A stretch of DNA of 64,000 nt from Streptomyces cyaneochromogenes (GTDB lineage: Bacteria; Actinomycetota; Actinomycetes; Streptomycetales; Streptomycetaceae): assembly GCF_003963535.1 (NCBI RefSeq), contig NZ_CP034539.1, positions 10,230,001 to 10,294,000 of the forward strand, given 5' to 3'. The notes beneath the pieces are model-generated. The model made no database searches and was not told the origin of the DNA. It was given only the letters and a program-made list of their open reading frames with translations. A program made the translations under genes and the position numbers. Below, piece after piece: positions 25,689 to 33,510 of this stretch. The first letter of the stretch is position 1; each line of letters begins with the position of its first letter.

Positions 25689-26702
25689 TTGCACCACCGG
25701 AAGATCCAGAACACGTCCGTCGCACTCACCGAGCTCGGCTTCGGGGCGTCCGTGATCGGCAACCTCTACCGCGTCACACCGGTCGACGACGCGACCGCCG
25801 CCGTCGACGTGGCCTGGGAGGCCGGCCTGCGGTACTTCGACACCGCGCCGCACTACGGTCTCGGACTCTCCGAGCGCCGCCTGGGCGCCGCGCTGCGAGG
25901 CCGCCCGCGTGACGAGTACGTCATCTCCTCCAAGGTGGGCAGGCTGTTGGTGCCCAACGAGGAGCCGCGTGGCGTCGACACCGAGGGCTTCGTCGTACGG
26001 GACGACCTGCGCCGGCAGTGGGACTTCAGCCGCGACGGCGTCCTGCGCTCCATCGAGGACACACTGGAGCGCACCGGCCTGGACCGCCTCGACATCGTCT
26101 ACCTGCACGATCCGGACGACCACTGGCGGCAGGCGGCCGAGGAGGCCATGCCCACGCTCGCGGAGTTGCGCGACCAGGGCGTGATCGGTGCCATCGGCGC
26201 CAGCATGAACCAGTCGGCGATGCTCGCCCGCTTCCTGCGCGAGACGGCCGCCGACGTGGTGATGCTGGCCGGCCGGTACACGCTCCTGGACCAGTCGGCG
26301 CTGGACGACGTCCTGCCCGCCGCGCGGGACCTCGGCAAGAGCGTGGTGGCGGTGGGAGTCTTCAACTCGGGACTGCTCTCCCGTGACCGGCCCACCGAGG
26401 GCATGAAGTACGACTACCAGGACGCCCCGCCGGCGCTGGTCGTCCGTGCCCGGGCGATCGCCGAGGCCTGCGCGGCACACGGGACCACCCTGCCCGCCGC
26501 CGCGATCGCCTTCCCGCACACCCACCCCAGTATCATCAACGTCACCCTCGGCATGCGGACTCCGGAACAGGTCGGACGAAACGTGGAACTCCATGATCAG
26601 CGCGTCCCGGACGCCCTCTGGGACGATCTGCGCGCGCAGGGGCTGATCAGGTCGGACGTGCTCGCGGGGCACGGTGGGGGGAGGGATGCGCGGTGTCTCT
26701 GA
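25689..26702 (+). CDS. Aldo/keto reductase, L-fucose (D-threo-aldose) dehydrogenase candidate
   Basis: A 337-residue (beta/alpha)8 aldo/keto reductase. The catalytic tetrad fits Asp in YFDTAPHYG, Tyr56 in the same motif, Lys82 in SSKVGRLL and the histidine in VYLHDPDDHW. The layout, with an insertion after the lysine (GVDTEGFVVRDDLRRQWDF), is that of bacterial D-threo-aldose 1-dehydrogenases/L-fucose dehydrogenases, and also of pyridoxal 4-dehydrogenase relatives. Oxidation of L-fucose to its lactone would be the first step of the pathway encoded here. The TTG start is chosen on its strong AGGAG. It overlaps the regulator gene by 10 bases. Confidence 0.82.
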   Translation: MHHRKIQNTSVALTELGFGASVIGNLYRVTPVDDATAAVDVAWEAGLRYFDTAPHYGLGLSERRLGAALRGRPRDEYVISSKVGRLLVPNEEPRGVDTEGFVVRDDLRRQWDFSRDGVLRSIEDTLERTGLDRLDIVYLHDPDDHWRQAAEEAMPTLAELRDQGVIGAIGASMNQSAMLARFLRETAADVVMLAGRYTLLDQSALDDVLPAARDLGKSVVAVGVFNSGLLSRDRPTEGMKYDYQDAPPALVVRARAIAEACAAHGTTLPAAAIAFPHTHPSIINVTLGMRTPEQVGRNVELHDQRVPDALWDDLRAQGLIRSDVLAGHGGGRDARCL

Positions 26703-27415
26703 CGGACAAGGCGATCGAGCAGATCCGTGAGCTGATCCGGACCGGTGCCCTGCCGCCGGGCTCGAAGCTCCCTCCGGAGCCGGACCTGGCCGCGCAACTG
26801 GGCCTGTCCCGCAACCTCGCCCGCGAAGCGGTCAAGGCACTGGCCGTGGCGCGCGTCCTGGAGGTCAGGCGCGGCGACGGCACCTATGTGACCAGCCTCC
26901 AGCCGAGCTTGCTGCTGGAGGGGCTCGGCGGTGCGGTGGAGCTGCTGCAGGGCGACTCGGTCGCCCTGCAGGACCTCATGGAGGTACGGCGGCTCCTCGA
27001 ACCGATGGCCACGGCCCTTGCCGCCACGCGGATCTCCGATGAGCAGCTGGCCGAGGTGAAGCGGCACCTGGACGCCATGCGCGAGGCCCGCGACGACGTC
27101 GAAGCGCTCAACGCCCACGACGCCGCCTTCCACCGCGCCGTTGTCTCGGCCACCGGCAACGAGACCCTCCTCACCCTCCTGGAAGGGATCTCCGGCCGCA
27201 CCCTGCGCGCCCGCATCTGGCGCGGTCTGGTCGACGACAAGGCCGGGGGCCGCACCCTGGCCGAGCACGAGGCGATCTTCAACGCCCTGTCCACCCGTGA
27301 CGCAGCCCTCAGCCAGGCCGCGGCACTGCTGCACGTGAGCAACACCGAGCAGTGGCTGAGGGAGCACCTGCGCTCGGGCGAACCCCGCCCCTTCGGGACG
27401 ACAGCGGGGGAGTGA
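26693..27415 (+). CDS. GntR/FadR family transcriptional regulator
   Basis: A 240-residue regulator with an N-terminal GntR winged helix (residues about 5-70: IREL...LPPGSKLPPEPDLAAQLG, SRNLAREAVKALAV, RRGDGTYV) and a C-terminal all-helical FCD effector domain (NAHDAAFHRAVVSATGNETL) with the D-x3-H pattern that often binds a metal and a carboxylic acid ligand. FCD regulators commonly sense sugar acids such as the L-fuconate or keto-deoxy acid made by this operon. The GTG start overlaps the aldo/keto reductase stop by 10 bases, so it is the last gene of the unit and probably its autoregulated repressor. Confidence 0.86.
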   Translation: MSLTDKAIEQIRELIRTGALPPGSKLPPEPDLAAQLGLSRNLAREAVKALAVARVLEVRRGDGTYVTSLQPSLLLEGLGGAVELLQGDSVALQDLMEVRRLLEPMATALAATRISDEQLAEVKRHLDAMREARDDVEALNAHDAAFHRAVVSATGNETLLTLLEGISGRTLRARIWRGLVDDKAGGRTLAEHEAIFNALSTRDAALSQAAALLHVSNTEQWLREHLRSGEPRPFGTTAGE

Positions 27416-27433
27416 CGGGCGGGCGTTGCCCGT
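27415..27433. terminator. Short hairpin between convergent genes
   Basis: ACGGGC (27415-27420) and GCCCGT (27428-27433) with a 7-base loop lie between the convergent ends of the regulator and the GH43-like gene. It could end transcription from either side. The stem is short. Confidence 0.35.
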
Positions 27434-27467
27434 ACTGCTTCCCACGCCACAGGTGATCGAGGTCGGG

Positions 27468-28901
27468 TCAGCTCGTCACGCGGAAGGTGGCGTCGCCGCG
27501 TCCCGTCGCGGTGGTGATCGGGTCGAGGCGGAGTTGGTACGCGTAGTGGCGGATGTAGCGGTCGGGGTGGTTGTACGACTGGAAGGACGACCAGTTCGAG
27601 TCGGCGAGCCCGGCGACCTGGCGGAAGGTGGCGTCCGCGGCGAACTGGGGGGTGCCGTCGTTGTAGACCAACTGGAAGTCGTAGTTGGAGTGCCGCAGGA
27701 AGTACCCGGGGAAGTTGACCGACTCGAAGGAGACGGTGCCGGAGCCCGCGAGGCCGGGCCTCAGCCGGAAGCGGGAGTCGTCGGCGGGGCTGACGTTCGG
27801 GTCGATGCGCACGTCCATGTTGGCGTGCCGTACGTACCGGTCCTGGAAGTTGAACGACTGGATCCGGTTGACCGCGGTGTTGGGCCAGCGGGCGAGCACA
27901 CGGCTCTCCTCGGCGGCCGTCAAGTTCAGGATCCAGCCGTGGCGCTTCTTGGTGCCGCCCATGTTGTAGCTTCCCGATGCCTGCTTCTGGTAGGCGGCGG
28001 GATTGGACGGGTCGGTCGTCACGACCGGCATGTAACCGCCGTTGCTGGCGTACTGGTCGAGGTAGAGCCCCCACTTGTTCGTGCCGTTGAACTTCATCCA
28101 CATCGGGCCCTCGACCATCGACCCGGTCAGGCCGATGCTGGAGAGGTCGCCGAGCCGGGTCCAGGTCCCGAGGATTGAGTTGCTGCCCTCGAGGGTGATC
28201 TGGCCGTCACCGGAGGCCCGCACGTAGCGGTAGTTGCCCACTCCGGCCGGCGTCTCGATGATCTGGGTGTCGATGATCTCCTGCGTGCCGGGTCGCTCGA
28301 TGTAGGTCTGCGGGGAGGTGATGGTGCGGAAGTCGCTGGTGTGGGCGTAGTAGATGCGGTGCTTCGTCTTGCCGTTGAGGGGCACGTTTGTCGCCCAGTA
28401 CAGGACGTAGTCGTTGGTTTCGGGGTTCCAGATAGCCTCGGGTGCCCAGGCGTTGCGGCCGTCGGGGATCGCGCCGGCGACGTTGATCAGCCACGGCTGC
28501 GACCAGGTGACCAGGTCCTTCGACTCCCACACCACCAAGTTGCGGCTGCCGTTGTTGATGGCGGCGTTCCAGTCCTGTCCGCAGCTGATGCACAGGTCGG
28601 TCGCGATGATCCAGTACTTGCTGCCGTCGGGGGATCTCACGAGTGCGGGGTCGCGCACGCCCTTCGTACCGACCGTGGAGCGCAGGACCATGCCGCCGCC
28701 GTTGAGGTCGTTCCAGTGCAGACCGTCCGTGCTGTGCGAGAGGTACATCTGCTGGTTGGTCGCCCCCTCTCCGGTGAAGTGCACCATCAGGTAGCCCGGG
28801 TCGGCGGCGACGGCCCGCTGTGCTGTGGTCAGGGCTTGGCCCGTGAAGAGGAGGCATGTGGCGATCAATATCGCCGACAGCCGGGCACGAAGCGCGGACA
28901 T
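27468..28901 (-). CDS. Secreted GH43-like five-bladed propeller enzyme with C-terminal AbfB (CBM42) domain
   Basis: A 477-residue exported protein. A Sec signal covers residues 1 to about 33 (LSAILIATCLLFTGQALTT). Residues about 35-340 form a GH43-type beta-propeller: an early repeat LSHSTDGLHWNDLNGG, RDPALVRSPDGSKYWIIATD with the family's Asp, and WAPEAIWNPETNDYVLYWA with the Glu that fits the general acid. Residues about 345-477 are an AbfB arabinose-binding domain with repeated FNFQDRYVRHANM and YNHPDRYIRHYAY motifs. It probably releases arabinofuranosyl or related residues from plant polymers. The ATG at 28901 follows AGGAG at 5 bases. A strong promoter and palindromic operator lie upstream. 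Confidence 0.83.
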   Translation of the reverse strand: MSALRARLSAILIATCLLFTGQALTTAQRAVAADPGYLMVHFTGEGATNQQMYLSHSTDGLHWNDLNGGGMVLRSTVGTKGVRDPALVRSPDGSKYWIIATDLCISCGQDWNAAINNGSRNLVVWESKDLVTWSQPWLINVAGAIPDGRNAWAPEAIWNPETNDYVLYWATNVPLNGKTKHRIYYAHTSDFRTITSPQTYIERPGTQEIIDTQIIETPAGVGNYRYVRASGDGQITLEGSNSILGTWTRLGDLSSIGLTGSMVEGPMWMKFNGTNKWGLYLDQYASNGGYMPVVTTDPSNPAAYQKQASGSYNMGGTKKRHGWILNLTAAEESRVLARWPNTAVNRIQSFNFQDRYVRHANMDVRIDPNVSPADDSRFRLRPGLAGSGTVSFESVNFPGYFLRHSNYDFQLVYNDGTPQFAADATFRQVAGLADSNWSSFQSYNHPDRYIRHYAYQLRLDPITTATGRGDATFRVTS

Positions 28902-28913
28902 GGCAACTCCTGT

Positions 28914-28959
28914 CGTTCTGCGAACGCTCTGCGGCTCTAGCATGTTCGACTAGTCGAAC
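28914..28959. promoter_or_regulatory. Operators upstream of the GH43-like gene
   Basis: A perfect 16-bp palindrome GTTCGACTAGTCGAAC (28944-28959) and a second dyad CGTTC-TGC-GAACG (28914-28926) share the GTTCG/CGAAC half-site. Both lie between the predicted transcription start (near 28976, leftward) and the start codon, where a bound repressor would block transcription. Confidence 0.55.
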
Positions 28960-28981
28960 GGTGTTCGTAAGTTCGGGCAGA

Positions 28982-29010
28982 CGTTAAGCGGGGGCAGCGA
29001 GAGGCGTCAA
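28982..29010 (-). promoter_or_regulatory. Promoter of the GH43-like gene
   Basis: Read leftward: -35 TTGACG (29010-29005), 17-base spacer, -10 TTAACG (28987-28982). Spacing is ideal and both hexamers are close to consensus. Confidence 0.55.
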
Positions 29011-29033
29011 TACTTCCGGCAACCGGCTTGTGG

Positions 29034-29045
29034 TTAAGGCCTTAA
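29034..29045. promoter_or_regulatory. Palindrome upstream of ferric-reductase-like gene
   Basis: TTAAGGCCTTAA is a perfect 12-bp palindrome about 60 bases before the GTG start of the flavoprotein gene, and an A/T-rich spot in a GC-rich region. It may be a regulator site; the regulator is unknown. Confidence 0.35.
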
Positions 29046-29107
29046 TCACTCAACGTACTGGCCTACGGCCGCCGGGCCGGGCGTCAGGTCGGACATGAGG
29101 GGGAGCG

Positions 29108-30451
29108 GTGGAAGCCACGAGTTCACAGGTGCCGGTGCGCCGGCGCACCGTCCCTCCGGTCGTTGCGGCGCGATGGGCGCTGTGGACCTTTGTCATCGCC
29201 AACTTGGCGATCGTCGAGGTCCTGTTCCTCAACGCCGGGACCGGTCAGAACGGGGTGCTCACGGTCGCCAAGTTCTTCGGCCTGCACGCCGCCGTGCTGA
29301 TGCTGTTCCAACTGCTGCTGGTGGCCAGGCTGCCGTGGCTCGACCGCCGTATCGGAATGGACCGGCTGACGGTGTGGCACCGCTGGGTCGGCTTCACCCT
29401 GTTGTGGACCCTCCTCACCCACGCCGTACTGGTGGTGCTGGGTTTCGCCAGGCTCGATGACGCGTCGATGCTGAAGACGTTCTTCGCGCTGGCCGGAGTG
29501 CCGGCTTCGCTGCTCGGGATGCTGGCAGCGGCGATCGTCGTCGTGGTCGCCTCGGTCTCCGCCCGAAAGGTCAGGCGGCGGCTGCGGTACGAGACCTGGC
29601 ACGGCCTGCACCTGCTGCTGTACGTGGCGTTGGGGCTTGCGTTCGTCCACCAGTTGCAGGAGACCACGACCTTCACGTCGTCCGCGTTCGCGAAGATCTA
29701 CTGGTGGGCCCTGTGGCTGTTCGCGTTCGGTGCCCTGGTCACGGGCCGGATCGTCATGCCTCTGTGGCGCAACGCCTACCACCGGTTCCAAGTCACCGCG
29801 GTGATACCGGAGTCGGACGACGTGGTGTCGGTACACGTCACCGGCCGCCACCTCGACAGGCTGCCGGCCCGGGCCGGCCAGTTCTGCATCTGGCGGTTCC
29901 CCGGACACCACCACTGGTGGCTGGCGAATCCGTTCTCGCTGTCGGCGGCACCCGACGGACGCACGTTGCGCCTCACCGCCAAGGCGGTCGGCACCGCCAG
30001 CGCCGGCCTGCGACACATCCCGGTCGGGAGCCGCGCGTTCGTCGAGGGGCCGTACGGCGCGTTCACCTCGTTGCATCGGACGCGGCCCGGCGCACTCCTG
30101 ATCGCCGGAGGTGTGGGGATCACGCCGGTGCGGGCCCTGCTGGAGGAGGAGGCGGCCGGCGACGTCGTCGTGCTCTCCCGGGTGCGCAGTGAGGCCGACG
30201 CCGTGCTCGTCGACGAGGTACAGGCCCTGGTCGAGGACCGCGGTGGCGAGCTGCACCTGCTGACCGGCCGCACGGGGGAGGGGAGCACGCCGTTCGAGCC
30301 GGACGGTCTCCGCGCCCTGGTTCCCGACGTAGCCGAACGGGACGTCTACGTCTGCGGCCCGCCCGCGATGACCTCGGCCGTGCTCACCGCGCTGCGCGGC
30401 CTGAAGCTCCCGCACCGGCAGGTACACGCCGAGCGGTTCGGCCTGGTCTGA
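29108..30451 (+). CDS. Ferric-reductase-like transmembrane flavoprotein
   Basis: A 447-residue membrane oxidoreductase. Residues about 20-215 hold roughly six membrane helices with the histidine pairs expected of a ferric-reductase/NOX-type haem domain (TVWHRWVGF, LLTHAVLVV, ETWHGLHLLLY, LAFVHQLQE). From about residue 220 there is a ferredoxin-reductase-type FAD domain (ARAGQFCIWRF, NPFSLSAAPDG) and then an NAD(P) domain (GALLIAGGVGITPVRALLEE, VYVCGPPAM). It would pass electrons from NAD(P)H through FAD and haem across the membrane to an acceptor such as ferric iron. GTG at 29108 follows a GAGGGGGAG site. It appears to be a single-gene unit. Confidence 0.83.
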   Translation: MEATSSQVPVRRRTVPPVVAARWALWTFVIANLAIVEVLFLNAGTGQNGVLTVAKFFGLHAAVLMLFQLLLVARLPWLDRRIGMDRLTVWHRWVGFTLLWTLLTHAVLVVLGFARLDDASMLKTFFALAGVPASLLGMLAAAIVVVVASVSARKVRRRLRYETWHGLHLLLYVALGLAFVHQLQETTTFTSSAFAKIYWWALWLFAFGALVTGRIVMPLWRNAYHRFQVTAVIPESDDVVSVHVTGRHLDRLPARAGQFCIWRFPGHHHWWLANPFSLSAAPDGRTLRLTAKAVGTASAGLRHIPVGSRAFVEGPYGAFTSLHRTRPGALLIAGGVGITPVRALLEEEAAGDVVVLSRVRSEADAVLVDEVQALVEDRGGELHLLTGRTGEGSTPFEPDGLRALVPDVAERDVYVCGPPAMTSAVLTALRGLKLPHRQVHAERFGLV

Positions 30452-30611
30452 GAAGTCCGGCTTCCGCGCCGCGTGGCCGGCCGGTACGCAAGCCATGATC
30501 GATCCGAATAACCTTCGTCGAGCAGGACTCGGACGTGGGTGATGCACGGCACGGCCTCACTCCAGCCGGGGGACGTCCGCGGCGGCAGACGATTCGACAA
30601 AGGAGAGGCCG

Positions 30612-31397
30612 ATGAGCGTTCTCGACGGAATTCTCGCGGGAGTTCGCGAGGACTTGGAAGAGCGTAAGCGTGCGACACCTCTGGCGGAGCTGCGCTCCCG
30701 GGCGGCGGACGCGGCACCCGCGCTCGACCCGCTGCCCGGTTTCCGGGCGCCCGGGGTGTCCGTCATCGCCGAGGTGAAGCGCAAGAGCCCCAGCAAGGGA
30801 GCGCTGGCGGACATCCCCGACCCCGCGTCCCTGGCGGCCCAGTACGCGGCCGGCGGTGCCGCCGCGATCAGCGTGCTCACCGAGAGCAGGCGGTTCGGCG
30901 GTTCGCTCGCGGATCTGGACGCCGTACGCGCCCGGGTCGACGTGCCCGTCCTGCGCAAGGATTTCATCGTCGACCCCTATCAGCTGTGGGAGGCCCGTGC
31001 GCACGGCGCCGACCTTGCGCTTCTCATGGTCGTGTCGCTGGACGACGCCCAGCTCGCCGACCTGATGGCACTGTGCAAGGAGTTGGGTCTCACACCGCTC
31101 GTGGAGGCCCACACGGCCGACGAGGTGCGCCGCGCCGTCGCCGCGGGAGCCGAGCTGCTGGGCATCAATGCGCGGGACCTGACGACGCTGGACGTGGACC
31201 GCAAGGTGTTCGCCGAGCTCGCGCCGGCCATCCCGGAAGGCACCGTAAAGGTCGCCGAGTCCGGCGTGACGGGCCCCAAGGACGTGGCGGAGTACCGCGG
31301 TTGGGGAGCCGACGTGGTGCTGGTCGGTGAGGCACTGGTCCGCTCCGGCGACCCGAGCACCGCCGTGCGCGACTTCATCGAGGCGGCCGGGGCGTAA
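30612..31397 (+). CDS. trpC: Indole-3-glycerol-phosphate synthase
   Basis: A 261-residue TIM-barrel enzyme of tryptophan synthesis that closes the indole ring of CdRP with loss of CO2 and water. The key segments are intact: VSVIAEVKRKSPSKG (catalytic lysine and phosphate site), PVLRKDFIVDPYQ (second lysine), LLGINARDL and TVKVAESGV. The start has an excellent AAAGGAGAGG site. In Streptomyces the housekeeping trpC normally sits with trpM/trpB/trpA; here none of these is nearby, so this is probably a second copy. The only downstream partner is an MBL-fold hydrolase 52 bases away. Confidence 0.92.
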   Translation: MSVLDGILAGVREDLEERKRATPLAELRSRAADAAPALDPLPGFRAPGVSVIAEVKRKSPSKGALADIPDPASLAAQYAAGGAAAISVLTESRRFGGSLADLDAVRARVDVPVLRKDFIVDPYQLWEARAHGADLALLMVVSLDDAQLADLMALCKELGLTPLVEAHTADEVRRAVAAGAELLGINARDLTTLDVDRKVFAELAPAIPEGTVKVAESGVTGPKDVAEYRGWGADVVLVGEALVRSGDPSTAVRDFIEAAGA

Positions 31398-31449
31398 CGC
31401 CGAACGGCACCCCCGCACCCAACCCGACACCTTCCCCGAGGAGCCCTCC

Positions 31450-32013
31450 ATGACCGCTGCCTTCCACGTCCTGACCACCGGCTACGCCGACGAGCGGGTG
31501 GCCGGCACCGTCACCCTGCTCGTCGACGGGGAGAAGGTCGTGATTGTCGATCCCGGCATGGTCGCGGACCGCCGGCTCATCCTGGACCCGCTCGCGCACC
31601 ACGAGCTGAACCCGGAAGACGTGACCGACGTGATCTTCAGTCACCACCATCCGGACCACACGCTGAACGCGGCCCTGTTCCCCGAGGCCCGCTTCCACGA
31701 CCACATGGCGATCTACCAGAACGACATCTGGGAGGACCGTGCCGCCGACGGATACCAGGTGTCGCCGTCGATCACTCTCATGACGACCCCCGGCCACACC
31801 GTCGAGGACGTCAGCACCCTGGTCATGGCCGACGAGGGCCTGGTGGTCCTGACCCACCTGTGGTGGACCGCCGAGGGGCCGGCCGACGACCCCTTCGCGC
31901 CCGACCGCGAGCAGCTGCGGGCGGCCAGGGAGAAGGTCCTCGCTCTCGGCCCGGCGCTGATCGTGCCGGGCCACGGCGCACCGTTCGTGCCGTCGGAGTC
32001 GACGCCCGTCTAG
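31450..32013 (+). CDS. MBL-fold metallo-hydrolase (MBLAC1-like)
   Basis: A 187-residue metallo-beta-lactamase-fold protein. The metal motif SHHHPDHTLN is intact, and later ligands are in TTPGHTVEDVS and the C-terminal VPGHGAPF. The short length and sequence TLLVDGEKVVIVDPGM resemble MBLAC1-type hydrolases, whose bacterial substrates are mostly unknown; thioesters, lactones and RNA are all family possibilities. ATG at 31450 follows GAGGAG at 6 bases; the frame is open earlier, but that part overlaps trpC. It lies 52 bases after trpC and may be co-transcribed. Confidence 0.83.
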   Translation: MTAAFHVLTTGYADERVAGTVTLLVDGEKVVIVDPGMVADRRLILDPLAHHELNPEDVTDVIFSHHHPDHTLNAALFPEARFHDHMAIYQNDIWEDRAADGYQVSPSITLMTTPGHTVEDVSTLVMADEGLVVLTHLWWTAEGPADDPFAPDREQLRAAREKVLALGPALIVPGHGAPFVPSESTPV

Positions 32014-32123
32014 GCGGCCGCCTACCTTCGTCGCCCAGCCATGAACCATCGGCCGATTCCGTCCCGCCCTCCCGCTTCCCACACTGATACCGGCCCCGGG
32101 GGTGAAGGGGGAGGCGGGCGCAC

Positions 32124-32300
32124 ATGAGAATCAGCCGGGCTCGGTTCCTGGCCATGGCTTCGGCGGCGGTCGGCACGCTCCTGCTGCCGACCACCAGAGC
32201 GGCGGCGATGATCCGAATCGTCCACGGCGAACGGACGCCACCGTGCCGCGGCAGCAGCCACGGCGGATCGTCCACGAAGGCGCCGTGGGCCGACCGTTGA
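32124..32300 (+). pseudogene. Short ORF with exported-protein leader, probably a gene remnant
   Basis: A 58-codon frame reads MRISRARFLAMASAAVGTLL, a convincing Tat/Sec-like signal, then LPTTRAAAMIRIVHGERTPP, and soon loses protein character before stopping at 32298-32300. It is probably the 5' stub of a secreted-protein gene whose remainder was deleted. A strong hairpin follows. Confidence 0.4.
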
Positions 32301-32308
32301 ACGGCCGA

Positions 32309-32345
32309 ACGCGCCCCGACCCCTCGTGTGGGGGCCGGGGCGCGT
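32309..32345. terminator. Strong GC hairpin
   Basis: ACGCGCCCCGACCCC (32309-32323) and GGGGCCGGGGCGCGT (32331-32345) pair over 15 positions with one A-C mismatch and a 7-base loop. It lies after the leader stub and downstream of the amidohydrolase remnant read from the other strand, so it could serve either. No T-tract is present. Confidence 0.55.
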
Positions 32346-32369
32346 CGCTCTGCGTGGGGTCAGTGCCCT

Positions 32370-32690
32370 TGGCAGAAGCAACCCCGTCGTGCAACTGGTA
32401 CGCCGCGCCCGCGGTGTGCATGACCAGCGACTGGGACCGGGTCAGCCCTTCGCGGGCGTTGAGCGGCGGCTGGTTCTGCTCCGGGTTGCTGCGGTCTATC
32501 GCGGTGGCGATCTGGGTGAAGGAGCCAGTGGGTCCACCGGCCAGTCCGAGCCACCGGCCAGCAGGGCCCCCGCCTTGGCCAGGCTGCGAGCCGCGTACAG
32601 GCGCTCGTATCGCTCCGGCCCGATGAAGGGGCGCAGCGCGTCGTTCGTGAACGAGGAGGGCATCGCCCACTGCAACGTCACCGTGGATGT
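32370..32690 (-). pseudogene. C-terminal remnant of a YtcJ-like amidohydrolase (family 3)
   Basis: Read leftward, one frame gives FTNDALRPFIGPERYERLYA and SLAKAGALLAGGSDWPVDPL, the metal-binding aspartate region of YtcJ-type amidohydrolases. A frame change near 32540 then leads to GSFTQIATAIDRSNPEQNQP, LNAREGLTRSQSLVMHTAGA and AYQLHDGVASAKG. The large N-terminal barrel portion is absent: the remnant stops at about 32690, where a truncated LacI gene begins in the opposite direction. It combines truncation with a frameshift. Confidence 0.7.
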
Positions 32691-33385
32691 GGCTCAACAC
32701 GCCGATGGACGGCGTCATCCACGTCGATCCGCGCGCGCAGGACCCGGTGCGTTCCCTCCTGCGGGAGCGTGGCATACCGATGGTCAGCGAGGGCCGGCCA
32801 CCCCAGCCGCACTGGAGCGACGCGTGGGTGGACACCGACCACGAAGCCGGTCTGCGCCTGCTCCTCGGTCACGTCGCGGAGTCCGGCGCCCGCCGGATCG
32901 GGCCCTCGCTGCCCCTGCACGACGACGCGTACCCGCGCCTGATCGCGCAGGCCTACCGGGCCTGGTGCGACGAACACGGCATGCCCGCCCTCGTGGAGGA
33001 GTACGCCCCGCTGCCCGACCCCTTCACGGCCGAACAGGACGCGGTCAGCCGGCTGCTCGACCACGAGCGACGACCGGACGCCGTCGTCGGCGTCTACTCC
33101 GACTCCGGTCACAACATCCTCGCCGCCGCTCGCTGCCACCGGCTCCGCGTACCGCAGGACCTGCTGGTGGCATGCGTCAGCGAGGATCCGGATTACGCGG
33201 CGGCCACCCCGCCCGTCACCACGCTCAGCCTCCGCCCGGACCTGGTGGGCGACACGGCGGTCGACCTGCTGATCGCCGTCATCAACGCCCGCAGCGGCGT
33301 GGACCGGCACCGGCTCGTGCAACCGGTGCTGCTTCCTCGACGGTCCACACGGGGGGCGGTGCGACGGAGGAGCGGCACACCGTGA
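32687..33385 (+). pseudogene. 5'-truncated LacI family regulator (effector domain only)
   Basis: A 232-residue frame covers only the periplasmic-binding-like effector domain of LacI/PurR regulators. It begins at MDGVIHV, inside the first half of the domain, and continues LRERGIPMVSEGRPP, LLLGHVAESGARRIG, RPDAVVGVYSDSGHN, VACVSEDPDYAAATPPVTTL and AVDLLIAVINARSG. The DNA-binding helix-turn-helix and hinge (about 60 residues) and the first strand are missing, and no ribosome site precedes the ATG. It is probably non-functional, although a free effector domain cannot be excluded. It abuts the truncated amidohydrolase remnant. Confidence 0.7.
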
Positions 33386-33510
33386 CCGCACGATTCCGGA
33401 ACGCGGCCGGTTGAGGGGGGTGTGCGGTGGCGGGATGCTGGAGGCAGCGCCCGTGAGGGGCGACGCAGTGCTGTGCTGTGTGGCTGCGAGAACTAGGTCG
33501 TGGTACCGCC

